NCBI RefSeq assembly: GCF_014697425.1
Contig: NZ_JACJRU010000007.1
Location: forward strand, 124,001-188,000
Direction of reading: 5' to 3'
Length of the DNA: 64,000 nucleotides
Source of the DNA: Nostoc sp. FACHB-110
GTDB lineage: Bacteria; Cyanobacteriota; Cyanobacteriia; Cyanobacteriales; Nostocaceae
Part shown: in pieces, positions 46,441 through 55,337 of the stretch
Numbering within the stretch: position 1 is the first letter of the stretch
Layout: the number at the start of each line of letters is the position of its first letter
Translations under genes and position numbers: made by a program
Notes under the pieces: model-generated
Told to the model about the DNA's origin: nothing
What the model saw: only the letters and a program-made list of their open reading frames with translations
The model's database searches: none

Positions 46441-46862
46441 TTATGATTTTTTATTCCGAATAGTTAAGTAAGAGGATGTTTTAAAAGTATTGTTGTTAAC
46501 ATCAAAATCTGAAAAACCTAACCCCCCTAGCCCCTAACACTCACGAGCAATTAGGAGTTTCAAGGCCTCTCTCATTGTCGGGGAGAGGTTTGGAGAGTGG
46601 TTTTTAGTATTTTTCATGACTTTACAAACATCCTCTAAGATTATCTGAATAAATAACAGGTAACATCTACTTTGAGAAGAAATACCGAAAAATTATGTAT
46701 CGTGGCTAAAAATACACAATCGAACTCGGTAGATTATATTGAGCTTAGGAAGACAGAATTTATGTGCTGAAAGTGGATGTAAGCTTATAAGCAGCTCAAG
46801 CTTTAATAAAAAATCTTGATTGCAGTGAATAGAAACAAATTTTCATATATGAGGTTCAAAAA
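46441..46862. other. Spacer inside the island, partly an inserted element
   Basis: The first 200 bases are occupied by the element at 46471-46636. The rest is AT-rich leader of the AAA ATPase gene, with ATGAGG about 8 bases before its start. Confidence 0.5.
46471..46636. mobile_element. MITE-like element with AGAGGATGTTT terminal repeats
   Basis: AGAGGATGTTTTAAAAGT at the left is matched by ACTTTACAAACATCCTCT at the right (16 of 18 positions). The interior contains CCTAACCCCCCTAGCCCCTAA and GGGGAGAGGTTTGGAGAG, a partly self-complementary segment. No coding capacity. Confidence 0.75.
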
Positions 46863-48146
46863 ATGAAATTTATTTCACTTTTCCCTACTGAACATAGTAC
46901 TGAGATAGATAAATTTGTGAGAAAGCAACTAGAATACTATTTAAAAGATAATCAATATACACATATACTATTTGCTCCTTCAGTAAAAGACACAGAAATA
47001 TTGATGAGAGGTGGTACGCAATTATCTTTGATTTCTAGAAAAAGCCCATTTTCACATCTTCGTAGTGATCTGCGAGAAATTAGCGTTTCAGGACATATTT
47101 CCAAAGAACAGGGTAATGAAATTCTGAAGGCCCTATTGAGTGAACCATTAAAAAATGAAAGAGTTGGAAGTACACTACATATTCATTTAGCAAATTATCA
47201 TCCTATAGAAGGTGAAGACAATAATCCTATTTCAAGTACAGAAGAAAAAAGTGAGTTAAATTTGTTTGAGATAATTGAACCTCAAGCCACAATGGATGAT
47301 TTGATACTACCAGAAGATTTAAAAAAAAGGATATTGAGAAATTTAATCATAATTAAACATCAGCACATTTTATTTGATCAATGGGGACTAAAAGATATTG
47401 CAGGATTTAAAAATAAATTAGCTGTGTCACTAAATTTGGTGGGTTTGCCAGGTACAGGTAAAACTTTTGCGGCTGAAGCCATAGCTAAAAAACTGAATAA
47501 GTCATTAATGGTTGTTAACTATGCTGGTTTAGAATCTAAGTATGTAGGTGATACTTCAAAACATATCAAGATCGTTTTTGAGGAAGCCTCAAAAAATGAT
47601 GCTGTTTTATTTTTTGATGAAGCAGATTCTTTTTTGGGAAGACGTGTGGAAGATGTTCAGCAGTCCTATGATACTGCTGTCAATAACACCCGTTCGGTAA
47701 TGCTGATAGAATTGGCTAAGTTTAATGGAGTAATTTTATTTGCTACAAATCTGGTATCTAATTATGACCCTGCTTTTCGCAGGCGCATATTAGATCATAT
47801 TGAGTTTCCTTTGCCAGATGAAAAGGGTAGGGCAATAATTTTAGAGAAACATACGCCTACTAATTTACCAGGACACCAACAATTAGACTTTCAACTTTTG
47901 GCAGCAAAATCGGAGGGCTTTTCTGGTTCTGATCTAGCAAATGTAGTCTATAAGTCCTGCATTACTCTACTAGAAAAATTTGATCGTGGTTTGCAAGAAA
48001 TTATATCTACAGAGGAATACTTGAAAGCAATTGATGAAGTTAAGCAGAGCCGAAGGTTGATTAGAGATTCAATCAGGCTAAAAGAAGTAACAGCGGATGA
48101 AATTTATGAAGAAATGTCGAAAGAAGAACAAGTCTCAACAAATTGA
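46863..48146 (+). CDS. AAA ATPase (Vps4/FtsH-like class)
   Basis: A 427-residue ATPase. Residues 1-140 are a divergent N-terminal region with no recognised domain. The AAA module (about 180-390) has Walker A GLPGTGKTFAAEAIA, pore-loop aromatic in ESKYVGDTSK, Walker B AVLFFDEADSFLGRR, sensor 1 LFATN, arginine fingers in DPAFRRRILDHIEF and sensor 2 GFSGSDLANVVYKS. No membrane segment or protease domain is present, so it is a remodelling ATPase or unfoldase rather than FtsH. It is the third gene of the AT-rich island; the two small proteins upstream are candidate partners. GAGG precedes the ATG. Confidence 0.88.
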   Translation: MKFISLFPTEHSTEIDKFVRKQLEYYLKDNQYTHILFAPSVKDTEILMRGGTQLSLISRKSPFSHLRSDLREISVSGHISKEQGNEILKALLSEPLKNERVGSTLHIHLANYHPIEGEDNNPISSTEEKSELNLFEIIEPQATMDDLILPEDLKKRILRNLIIIKHQHILFDQWGLKDIAGFKNKLAVSLNLVGLPGTGKTFAAEAIAKKLNKSLMVVNYAGLESKYVGDTSKHIKIVFEEASKNDAVLFFDEADSFLGRRVEDVQQSYDTAVNNTRSVMLIELAKFNGVILFATNLVSNYDPAFRRRILDHIEFPLPDEKGRAIILEKHTPTNLPGHQQLDFQLLAAKSEGFSGSDLANVVYKSCITLLEKFDRGLQEIISTEEYLKAIDEVKQSRRLIRDSIRLKEVTADEIYEEMSKEEQVSTN

Positions 48147-48241
48147 ATGAATAATCTGTAAACACCGATCGCATTCCTTCAGATAGTTTGACAACAAGCG
48201 ATCGCACCTCCAATAATCAGACTTTTGTAAAAGCGATCGCT
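48147..48241. other. HIP1-dense spacer
   Basis: Two perfect GCGATCGC octamers and a related CGATCGCA lie within about 80 bases between convergent genes. No gene. Confidence 0.6.
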
Positions 48242-48300
48242 TTAAGATATTGTCCAATCTTCTATTCTTAAATTAGAGATTTTGGCAAAATCTTTATCTA
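48242..48300 (-). pseudogene. C-terminal tail of a deleted VapC/PIN toxin
   Basis: Just after the antitoxin, in another frame overlapping its stop codon, the minus strand reads LDKDFAKISNLRIEDWTIS and a stop. DFAKI..LRIEDW is the usual end of PIN-domain toxins (compare KDFARIPGLRLEDW-type tails). The rest of the toxin is absent. Confidence 0.6.
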
Positions 48301-48516
48301 ATCTGTCAAAGTATCGAGTTTAGCTAAAATTTTCAAACCTTCTTCTGCGCTACCAGTTACAGCCATTGCTTTAAATCTTGTCTGGGAATCAAATTCAGCT
48401 AAAGCTATTGTGGAGAGTTCTTCAATCAGTGTATTGACACTTATACCTTTAGCTTGAGCAAGTTCTTTCAATCTATTATGTTTATCGTCTGGTAAACGAA
48501 TAGTTAAAGTTGCCAT
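48298..48516 (-). CDS. Ribbon-helix-helix antitoxin, orphan
   Basis: A 72-residue protein with an N-terminal ribbon-helix-helix DNA-binding fold (MATLTIRLPDDKHNRLKELA, then KGISVNTLIEELSTIAL). The C-terminal part (AEEGLKILAKLDTL) would bind and neutralise a toxin. Such antitoxins normally repress their own promoter together with a VapC-type toxin encoded directly downstream. Here only the toxin's last 19 codons remain (48242-48300), so the antitoxin is an orphan. AGGAG lies upstream of the ATG. Confidence 0.82.
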   Translation of the reverse strand: MATLTIRLPDDKHNRLKELAQAKGISVNTLIEELSTIALAEFDSQTRFKAMAVTGSAEEGLKILAKLDTLTD

Positions 48517-48641
48517 TTTTGTTTAACTCCTAATAATTTCTTCAGGCTTTAATATTGATAAGTTAGGAAATAGTTAAAAAACTCAAAAGCGATCGCCCTA
48601 AAATAAATATCAGCAATGTCAGGCGATCGCTTCTGATTAAT

Positions 48642-50060
48642 TTAAGATTCTCTCTTGAGAGGTAAGATACCACTCATTTGTTCTAAATCTAATACTTCGG
48701 CTAATTGGGTTTCCGTCATCAGACCTTTTTCTAAAACAATCTGTCGCAAAGATTTACCACTGGCTAATGATTCTTTGGCAACATCAGCAGCATTTAGATA
48801 GCCAATGTGGGTATTCAATGCGGTTACTAAAGCCAAACTACCTTCCGCGTAGGCTAAACAACGTTCTTCGTTAGCCGTAATTCCCGCAATGCAACGTTCT
48901 GTCAGCACACTGATAGTATTACCCAGAATTTCGATACTGTGAATCAAGTTATAGGCAATCAATGGCATCATCACATTTAATTCTAATTGTCCCGCTTGGG
49001 CAGCAAAAGCGATCGCATTGTCGTAACCCATCACCTGAAAACACACCATTGATGTCATCTCTGCCATGACTGGGTTATATTTCCCGGGCATAATCGAAGA
49101 ACCTGGTTGCACAGGCGGAAGTTGAATTTCTTTCAAGCCAGTTTTTGGGCCAGAGTCCATCAACCGCAAATCATGAGATATTTTGACTAAATCCTGTGCT
49201 AAGTTGCGTAAAGCACCAGAAACATTGACAAACGGAGCCATACTCTGCATTGCGGCCATTAAATGCGACGCAGGTTCTAAGGGCATATTGAGTAATTCCG
49301 AGAGAACTTCCACCACACGGGCGCGATATAAAGGATGAGTATTTAAACCTGTACCAGACGCGCTACCGCCTAAACCCAGCACCATCAAGTCTCCAGAGGC
49401 AGTATAAATCCGGTTTTGATGGTCTGTCAAAATTTGCGCCCAAGCACCAAAAGTATCACCCAAACGCACAGGTACAGCATCCTGCATGTGAGTTCTACCA
49501 GATTTGACGATGTTTTGAAATTCTACCGCTTTGTTTTCTAAGGCGGCGATCGCTTTATCTAAAGCTGGGTGTAATGTATGAGAAAGTGCTAATAAACCGC
49601 CAAGGCGAATCGCTGTTGGGATGACATCATTGGTAGACTGTCCGTAGTTCACATGGTCGTTAGGATTAACTCGTTTGTAATTACCCTTTTCATCACCGAG
49701 AATTTCTAACGCCCGATTTGCTAAAACTTCGTTAACATTCATGTGGTGCGAAGTTCCCGCACCAGCTTGATAAACATCTACCACAAATTGGTCACGCAAC
49801 GCCCCAGCCAGGATTTCATCAGTGGCTTTGATAATTGCTTGACTAATCTCTGGGGAAATACAATCTAATTCCCCGTTAACAATTGCAGTAGCTTTTTTAA
49901 TTAGTAAGCAAGCATCTACGTAAGTATTTAAGGGTTTAAGCCCACTAATTGGGAAATTTTCGGTAGCCCGTAGGGTTTGAATGCCGTAATAAACATTACT
50001 AGGAATTTGGCGATCGCCCATTGAGTCGCGCTCAATGCGAAAATTTATATTGTCAGTCAT
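48642..50060 (-). CDS. aspA: Aspartate ammonia-lyase
   Basis: Catalyses aspartate to fumarate plus ammonia in the cytoplasm. It belongs to the fumarase/aspartase superfamily, and the signature GSSIMPGKYNPV (flexible loop with catalytic Ser) is exact. AGAGTSHHMNVNEVLANRALE and HVNYGQSTNDVIPTA are the other conserved blocks. The length (472) is normal. The N-terminal IERDSMGDRQIPSNVYYGIQ and the TSHHMNVNE variant favour aspartase over class II fumarase, though the two are close. It is monocistronic by position. Confidence 0.88.
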   Translation of the reverse strand: MTDNINFRIERDSMGDRQIPSNVYYGIQTLRATENFPISGLKPLNTYVDACLLIKKATAIVNGELDCISPEISQAIIKATDEILAGALRDQFVVDVYQAGAGTSHHMNVNEVLANRALEILGDEKGNYKRVNPNDHVNYGQSTNDVIPTAIRLGGLLALSHTLHPALDKAIAALENKAVEFQNIVKSGRTHMQDAVPVRLGDTFGAWAQILTDHQNRIYTASGDLMVLGLGGSASGTGLNTHPLYRARVVEVLSELLNMPLEPASHLMAAMQSMAPFVNVSGALRNLAQDLVKISHDLRLMDSGPKTGLKEIQLPPVQPGSSIMPGKYNPVMAEMTSMVCFQVMGYDNAIAFAAQAGQLELNVMMPLIAYNLIHSIEILGNTISVLTERCIAGITANEERCLAYAEGSLALVTALNTHIGYLNAADVAKESLASGKSLRQIVLEKGLMTETQLAEVLDLEQMSGILPLKRES

Positions 50061-50198
50061 AGTATTGTCTGGATGATCTCGAAATACAGATCATGCCATG
50101 TAAATGACACCCACGCCCTTATTACTATGTACAATCTTCCAGTACACAATCAGTTGATTTAAGCTAACCTTGAGTTTAAATACGCGCAGGTAAATATT

Positions 50199-50762
50199 AT
50201 GATTAAAACACCAACTCGCCAGATATCTTTAGAAGAATTTTTACAATTACCAGAAACTAAACCAGCCAGTGAATATATTGATGGTGAAATAATTCAAAAA
50301 CCTATGCCACAAGGTAAACATAGCATACTTCAAGGTGAATTAGTTAATACAATTAACGGTGTAGCCAAACCTAAAAAGGCTGCATTTGCTTTTCCAGAAT
50401 TACGCTGTACTTTTGGTGGACATTCCACGGTTCCAGATGTCGCGGTATTTGCTTGGAATCGGATTCCTGTAGATGAAAAAGGTAATATTGCCAACGTTTT
50501 TAATACGTATCCAGATTGGACAATTGAAATTCTCTCTCCTGAACAAAGTACAACCAAAGTTACCAAAAATATTTTACATTGTTTAAATCATGGTACTAGC
50601 TTAGGTTGGTTAATTGACCCAGAGGAATTGTGTGTTTTAGTTTATCCGCCTCACCAGCAAATTATATATTTAGAAAACGAAGAAGATATATTGCCAGTTC
50701 CCGATTTAGTCAGTGATTTACATTTGACATTGGGACAATTATTTGGTTGGTTAAAATTATAA
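50199..50762 (+). CDS. Uma2 family (DUF820) putative endonuclease
   Basis: A 187-residue protein of the Uma2/DUF820 family, which has a PD-(D/E)XK nuclease fold and is greatly expanded in cyanobacteria. Typical blocks are ISLEEFLQLPETKPASEYID, KHSILQGELVNTIN, VPDVAVFAWNRIP (catalytic Asp), and WTIEILSPEQSTTKVTKNI (Glu and Lys). The biological function is unclear; many copies are thought to be solitary. It is followed after 20 bases by pgsA on the same strand. Confidence 0.88.
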   Translation: MIKTPTRQISLEEFLQLPETKPASEYIDGEIIQKPMPQGKHSILQGELVNTINGVAKPKKAAFAFPELRCTFGGHSTVPDVAVFAWNRIPVDEKGNIANVFNTYPDWTIEILSPEQSTTKVTKNILHCLNHGTSLGWLIDPEELCVLVYPPHQQIIYLENEEDILPVPDLVSDLHLTLGQLFGWLKL

Positions 50763-50782
50763 ATAGTTCCTCGACCTAAATC

Positions 50783-51301
50783 ATGACGCTACCCAACTGG
50801 ATTACTTTTTCTCGGCTTCTTGGTGTGCCATTTTTAGTTTATGGTTTGTACAATCCCACGCCGCAATCTAGATGGATATGCTTGACAATTTTTCTGATTG
50901 CTGCATCTACTGACTGGTTAGATGGATATTTAGCACGGAAACTCAACCAAATTAGTGATTTAGGTAAATTTTTAGATCCTTTAGTAGATAAATTTTTGGT
51001 ACTTGCGCCGTTGATGGTGTTGATTGAATTGGGGAAAGTACCAGCATGGGGAGTGTTTTTGATTTTAGCGCGGGAATTAGCGATCGCAGGTTGGCGAGTT
51101 AATCAAACAAAAATTTCGGGGGCGAATATTTGGGGTAAACTGAAGACCGTGAGTCAAATAATTGCGATCGCACTTTTAATTGCACCTTTATCAGTAGAGT
51201 GGCAAACTTCATCATTAATTGCCTTTTGGATTTCTGTTGCTTTAACTTTAATATCGGGTGTAATTTATCTTTTACCACCAAAGGTTAGTAATGTTGAATA
51301 A
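50783..51301 (+). CDS. pgsA: CDP-diacylglycerol-glycerol-3-phosphate 3-phosphatidyltransferase
   Basis: Membrane enzyme that forms phosphatidylglycerol phosphate from CDP-diacylglycerol and glycerol-3-phosphate. This is the first step to phosphatidylglycerol, the only phospholipid of cyanobacterial thylakoids. The complete CDP-alcohol phosphotransferase motif is present (DGYLAR, eight residues, G, three, D, three, D, in LGKFLDPLVDK). Four to five hydrophobic segments and a 172-residue length fit PgsA. Confidence 0.93.
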   Translation: MTLPNWITFSRLLGVPFLVYGLYNPTPQSRWICLTIFLIAASTDWLDGYLARKLNQISDLGKFLDPLVDKFLVLAPLMVLIELGKVPAWGVFLILARELAIAGWRVNQTKISGANIWGKLKTVSQIIAIALLIAPLSVEWQTSSLIAFWISVALTLISGVIYLLPPKVSNVE

Positions 51302-51342
51302 TATTTCAACGCAGAGGTACGCAAAGTTAGGCAGAATGTTTA

Positions 51343-52251
51343 CTACGAATTAATGAAACATTGTGGACTTCTGCCAATGAGATAATCATCTTCTAAAATT
51401 GTCATTAAATATTGACCATAGCTACTTTTTGCCAGTGGTTCAATCAATTGCTGTAATTGAGAGACATCAATGTAGCCTTGAGTGTAAGCTATCTCTTCAA
51501 TACAAGCTATCTTTAACCCTTGTCTTTCTTCTAAAGTTTGAATAAAACTAGCAGCTTGATGTAAAGATTCATGAGTTCCTGCATCTAACCAAGCATATCC
51601 TCTGCCTAAAAGCTCAACTCTTAATTTACCTTGCTTTAAATAAGCCATATTCACATCAGTAATTTCTAACTCATTACGAGCAGAAGGCTTAAGTTTAGCA
51701 GCAATATCTACCACTTGATCATCGTAAAAATATATCCCCGGAATTACATATTTAGACTTAGGCAATACAGGCTTTTCTTCTATACCTATTACCCAACCTC
51801 CCGCATCAAATTCAATTACTCCATACGCCCTTGGGTCTTTTACTTGATAACCGAATATCAGTCCGCCTTCTTTTAATTGGGAGGCTCTCATTAAAACTTC
51901 TATTAAACCATTACCATAAAAAATGTTGTCACCTAAAATTAAGCAAACTGGTTCATTGGCAATAAACTCTTTACCCAAAATAAAAGCCTGAGCTAATCCT
52001 TCTGGATAAGGCTGTTCAATATAACTAAACTGCAAACCCCACTGACTACCATCTTTTAAAAGTTGTTGCAACAAAGGTAAATCTTTGGGTGTAGAAATAA
52101 TTAAAATTTCTCTAATTCCTGCCAACATTAACACAGACAAGGGATAATAAATCATTGGCTTGTCATAAATCGGCATTAGTTGTTTACTCACAACATTGGT
52201 AATTGGATAAAGACGTGTACCAAAGCCACCAGCTAAAATAATTCCTTTCAT
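51343..52251 (-). CDS. rfbA: Glucose-1-phosphate thymidylyltransferase
   Basis: Forms dTDP-glucose from dTTP and glucose-1-phosphate, the first step to dTDP-deoxysugars for surface polysaccharides. The nucleotide-binding start [18 protein letters not shown] and [17 protein letters not shown] are exact RfbA features; DNIFYG (metal-binding Asp), VIGIEEKP and [12 protein letters not shown] follow. I start at 52251, because translation from 52323 would add 24 residues that overlap the upstream gene. The start overlaps the rfbB stop by four bases (ATGA). Confidence 0.93.
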   Translation of the reverse strand: MKGIILAGGFGTRLYPITNVVSKQLMPIYDKPMIYYPLSVLMLAGIREILIISTPKDLPLLQQLLKDGSQWGLQFSYIEQPYPEGLAQAFILGKEFIANEPVCLILGDNIFYGNGLIEVLMRASQLKEGGLIFGYQVKDPRAYGVIEFDAGGWVIGIEEKPVLPKSKYVIPGIYFYDDQVVDIAAKLKPSARNELEITDVNMAYLKQGKLRVELLGRGYAWLDAGTHESLHQAASFIQTLEERQGLKIACIEEIAYTQGYIDVSQLQQLIEPLAKSSYGQYLMTILEDDYLIGRSPQCFINS

Positions 52252-53318
52252 TTGGTTGTCCGATTTTCGTAGTTTTGTTTCAGCCAGTTCTGGTAAGCAC
52301 CTGAACGTACTTGTTGCACCCAATTTGAATTATTCAAATACCATTGCACTGTTTTGAATAAACCACTATCAAAGTTTTCTTTTGGTTGCCAGCCTAATTC
52401 GCTACTAATTTTTGTACAATCAATTGCATACCTCCAATCATGACCAGGACGGTCAGCTACAAAAGTTATCAAGTCAGCATAAGAAGTAGATTGAGGAGCT
52501 AATTCATCAAGAATGGTGCATATTTTTTTAACTACTCTTAAATTAGTTTGTTCATTCATTCCGCCAATATTATAAGTTTCCCCAATTTTGCCATTTTGCA
52601 GAACCAGATAAATAGCTTCACAATGGTCAATCACATAAAGCCAATCTCGAATGTTTTGACCATCACCATATATTGGTAGAGGTTTGCCATCCAAAGCATT
52701 CAGGATAGTCAAAGGTATCAGTTTTTCAGGGAATTGTCTTGGCCCATAATTATTCGAGCAATTTGTTGTTAAAGTCGGCAACCCGTAAGTGTGATAGTAA
52801 GCTCTGACAAAATGATCTGAGGCTGCTTTAGATGCTGCATAAGGACTATTAGGTGCATAGGGCGTATCTTCTCGAAAAGCTGGGTCTTGCACCTTCAGTG
52901 AGCCGTATACTTCATCTGTAGATACGTGAATGAAGCGAAAGTTTTGCTGGTTTTGCAGCGAGAGTTTCTGCCAATAAAATCGAGTTGCTTCCAGTAAATT
53001 AAAAGTTCCAACTACATTAGTTTGAATAAAAGACTGGGGACTAAATATAGACCGATCAACATGAGTTTCGGCAGCAAAATTAATAATTGCCTGAGGTTGA
53101 TACTTATCTAGTAAATAACTAACTAGTTCAATGTTACCAATATCTCCCTGGACAAAATGATAATTTATATCATCTTTGATTTCTCCTAAATTATCTAAAT
53201 TACTTGCATAGGTTAATTTATCTAAATTAATAATATTAATCCAATTATTTCTTCGTGCTACAAGCGTAAAGTTAGCACCGATAAATCCTGCACCACCTGT
53301 TACCAATACTGTCTGCAT
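52248..53318 (-). CDS. rfbB: dTDP-glucose 4,6-dehydratase
   Basis: Converts dTDP-glucose to dTDP-4-keto-6-deoxyglucose. It is a short-chain dehydrogenase-type enzyme of 356 residues. The NAD site is [17 protein letters not shown] follows, the catalytic Tyr-Lys pair is in [11 protein letters not shown], and VSTDEVYG carries the Thr/Asp/Glu catalytic residues. The last residues before the stop are an atypical basic tail. It is translationally coupled to rfbA; rfbC and rfbD are not in the window, so the end product (rhamnose or another deoxysugar) cannot be told. Confidence 0.93.
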   Translation of the reverse strand: MQTVLVTGGAGFIGANFTLVARRNNWINIINLDKLTYASNLDNLGEIKDDINYHFVQGDIGNIELVSYLLDKYQPQAIINFAAETHVDRSIFSPQSFIQTNVVGTFNLLEATRFYWQKLSLQNQQNFRFIHVSTDEVYGSLKVQDPAFREDTPYAPNSPYAASKAASDHFVRAYYHTYGLPTLTTNCSNNYGPRQFPEKLIPLTILNALDGKPLPIYGDGQNIRDWLYVIDHCEAIYLVLQNGKIGETYNIGGMNEQTNLRVVKKICTILDELAPQSTSYADLITFVADRPGHDWRYAIDCTKISSELGWQPKENFDSGLFKTVQWYLNNSNWVQQVRSGAYQNWLKQNYENRTTK

Positions 53319-53424
53319 AATATTTCATCTATAATTAAAATCAATTCAACAATCTATGAATAAACTTAATTAGCACTAGCCTAAATCCATACTTGTTTTT
53401 AAACCATCATTAGGATGCTACTTT

Positions 53425-54150
53425 ATGTATCAAACAGACCCACCTCGCCCTGCAAAAGAAACTTTACCTACAATGTATGATCTCAAGAGTGAAGATCCAC
53501 AGGAGCCAGGCTTGCCCGACCAATTTCATCTTTGGCAACCCCGCCTTTTAGAAGACACTTTCTTGCTTCCCAACTACCCATCTGAACAAGTATTTGTTGC
53601 TAGCGATTTAAATCTCTACTACGACCTGCACCATCCATTATGGTATAAACGCCCAGACTGGTTCGCGGTTTTGGGTATATCTCATCTCTATGAACAAAAA
53701 GATTTACGTTTAAGTTACGTAATTTGGCAAGAAGGTGTCGCACCTTTTGTTGTAGTTGAATTATTATCTCCTGGGACAGAAAAAGAAGATTTAGGACAAA
53801 CTCTAAGAGAGGTTAACCAACCGCCCACGAAATGGGAAGTTTATGAACGGATTTTACGAGTTCCTTACTATATTGTCTTCGACCGCTACACTGACAAATT
53901 ACAAGCATTTCAACTGGTTGCAGACCGCTACAGTGAAATAGATTTAACTACACCAAGAATTTGGATGCCTAGTTTGCAGTTGGGGTTAGGACTTTGGCAA
54001 GGAACTTATCAAGGAATTGAACGGTTATGGTTGCGCTGGTATGATGCCTCGGGAAATTGGGTTCCTACTCCTGTAGAGCAGGAAAACCAGAAGGTTGAGA
54101 GATTAGCTGCCAAGCTAAGAGAGTTGGGAATTGACCCCAACCAAATATAA
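53425..54150 (+). CDS. Uma2 family (DUF820) putative endonuclease, longer type
   Basis: A 241-residue Uma2 protein with RPDWFAVLGISHL (Asp), PFVVVELLSPGTEKEDLGQT (Glu, Lys), YIVFDRYTDKLQAFQLV and a C-terminal helical tail (EQENQKVERLAAKLRELG) that is often seen in this subgroup. Function is uncertain. Its stop is five bases from the end of the convergent gene at 54155. Confidence 0.88.
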   Translation: MYQTDPPRPAKETLPTMYDLKSEDPQEPGLPDQFHLWQPRLLEDTFLLPNYPSEQVFVASDLNLYYDLHHPLWYKRPDWFAVLGISHLYEQKDLRLSYVIWQEGVAPFVVVELLSPGTEKEDLGQTLREVNQPPTKWEVYERILRVPYYIVFDRYTDKLQAFQLVADRYSEIDLTTPRIWMPSLQLGLGLWQGTYQGIERLWLRWYDASGNWVPTPVEQENQKVERLAAKLRELGIDPNQI

Positions 54151-54154
54151 ATTT

Positions 54155-55087
54155 CTAGACAGATTGTAAAATTTCTTCGTCTACAGAAAAATCAATTTCC
54201 TTCTGATCTCGACCACTAGCGAGATAATCATTTTGGAAGGAATCTGCAAGTCCAGAAACTAAATCATACTCAGGCTGCCAATTTAATTCGATTTGAGCTT
54301 TATTTACCGACGCGAAGAAATGTTGCACGCGCATCGGAAAAGCTTTGCGCTTGCCAAAATCAAATTTTTTCGGGTCGTAGTGAACTATTTTGAGTGCATC
54401 AGGTGATTTGCCAGCCGAAGCCGCACAAGCACGAGCTAAACCATCAAATGTAACAAAGCGATCGCCTGAGATATTATAAATCTGTCCAACTGCTGTTTGA
54501 TTACCCACAACCAAAGACATAGCTGTTGCCAAATCTTTGACATGACCAAATTGGGTAATGTGTAAACCGTTACCGGGGATAGCAATTGGGCGATCGCGCA
54601 CAATTCTATCAAAAAACCAACTTTCTAAATCATTGTAATTTTGTGGCCCATAAATATAAGTTGGGCGAATAGAGGTAAAAGGTAAGCCTTTTTCCGCTAA
54701 GTAAGCTTCCGTTTCATATTTACCCTTATGCCGACTTTTCGGGTCGATTGCATCCCCTTCCACATGGGGTAATTGGTCAGATTTAAGATATACCCCTGCC
54801 GAACTCATATAAACAAAATGTTGCACCCGCCCGGCAAAAATTTCTGCTAAAGGCTGAGTATCACTTAATTCTCGACCATTATTGTCAAAAATAATGTCAA
54901 AATTTTCTTGTGATAATTTTTCCTTTAGCTGTGTTGCATCCGTGCGATCGCCTATAATTTGTCCTACTCCTGGCGGTACAGCACGATTACCACGATTGAA
55001 CAGTACCACCTCATGCCCTTGTTCTAAAAGTATCTGAGTTAGGTAAACACCAATGAACCTAGTGCCACCCATAATCAAAATTCGCAT
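54155..55087 (-). CDS. NAD-dependent epimerase/dehydratase, CSP41-like
   Basis: A 310-residue extended short-chain dehydrogenase. N-terminal Rossmann motif GGTRFIGVYLTQ (GGTxFxG variant), FDNNGRELSDTQPL, and SIRPTYIYGPQNYNDLESWF are typical of the plant/cyanobacterial CSP41 (chloroplast stem-loop-binding protein) group, which are atypical SDRs with RNA-binding or ribosome-related roles. Whether it acts on a nucleotide sugar, as its setting suggests, or on RNA is open. AGGGGA precedes the ATG. Confidence 0.8.
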   Translation of the reverse strand: MRILIMGGTRFIGVYLTQILLEQGHEVVLFNRGNRAVPPGVGQIIGDRTDATQLKEKLSQENFDIIFDNNGRELSDTQPLAEIFAGRVQHFVYMSSAGVYLKSDQLPHVEGDAIDPKSRHKGKYETEAYLAEKGLPFTSIRPTYIYGPQNYNDLESWFFDRIVRDRPIAIPGNGLHITQFGHVKDLATAMSLVVGNQTAVGQIYNISGDRFVTFDGLARACAASAGKSPDALKIVHYDPKKFDFGKRKAFPMRVQHFFASVNKAQIELNWQPEYDLVSGLADSFQNDYLASGRDQKEIDFSVDEEILQSV

Positions 55088-55124
55088 AAATTCCCCTGTT
55101 ATATCTAATGGAGAGGTTAGAGGT

Positions 55125-55205
55125 TAGGAAGTTAAAAGTAAAAAGGCGAAAGTTAAAAAAAGAGTCTTTTAGCTTTTGACTTTTGATTTTTGACTTTATG
55201 AGTCC
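55125..55205. repeat. AAAAGT/ACTTTT hairpin repeat
   Basis: AAAAGTAAAAAGGCGAAAGTTAAAA and TTTTAGCTTTTGACTTTTGATTTTTGACTTT form an imperfect hairpin. The TTTTGACTTTTGACTT theme recurs near 10710. GAGTCCCCACTCCCCAC follows, similar to the nirA element arms. Confidence 0.5.
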
Positions 55206-55337
55206 CCACTCCCCACCTAGAGGTTATCAGGTTGCTGATCCCACTGGAACCTCTTGCCACAGAATTACGTCTGGGGTTGAATCTGGGACGCTTCCTCACA
55301 ATTTGCCTAATGTATTTTCCACCTATTCAACTTAGCT

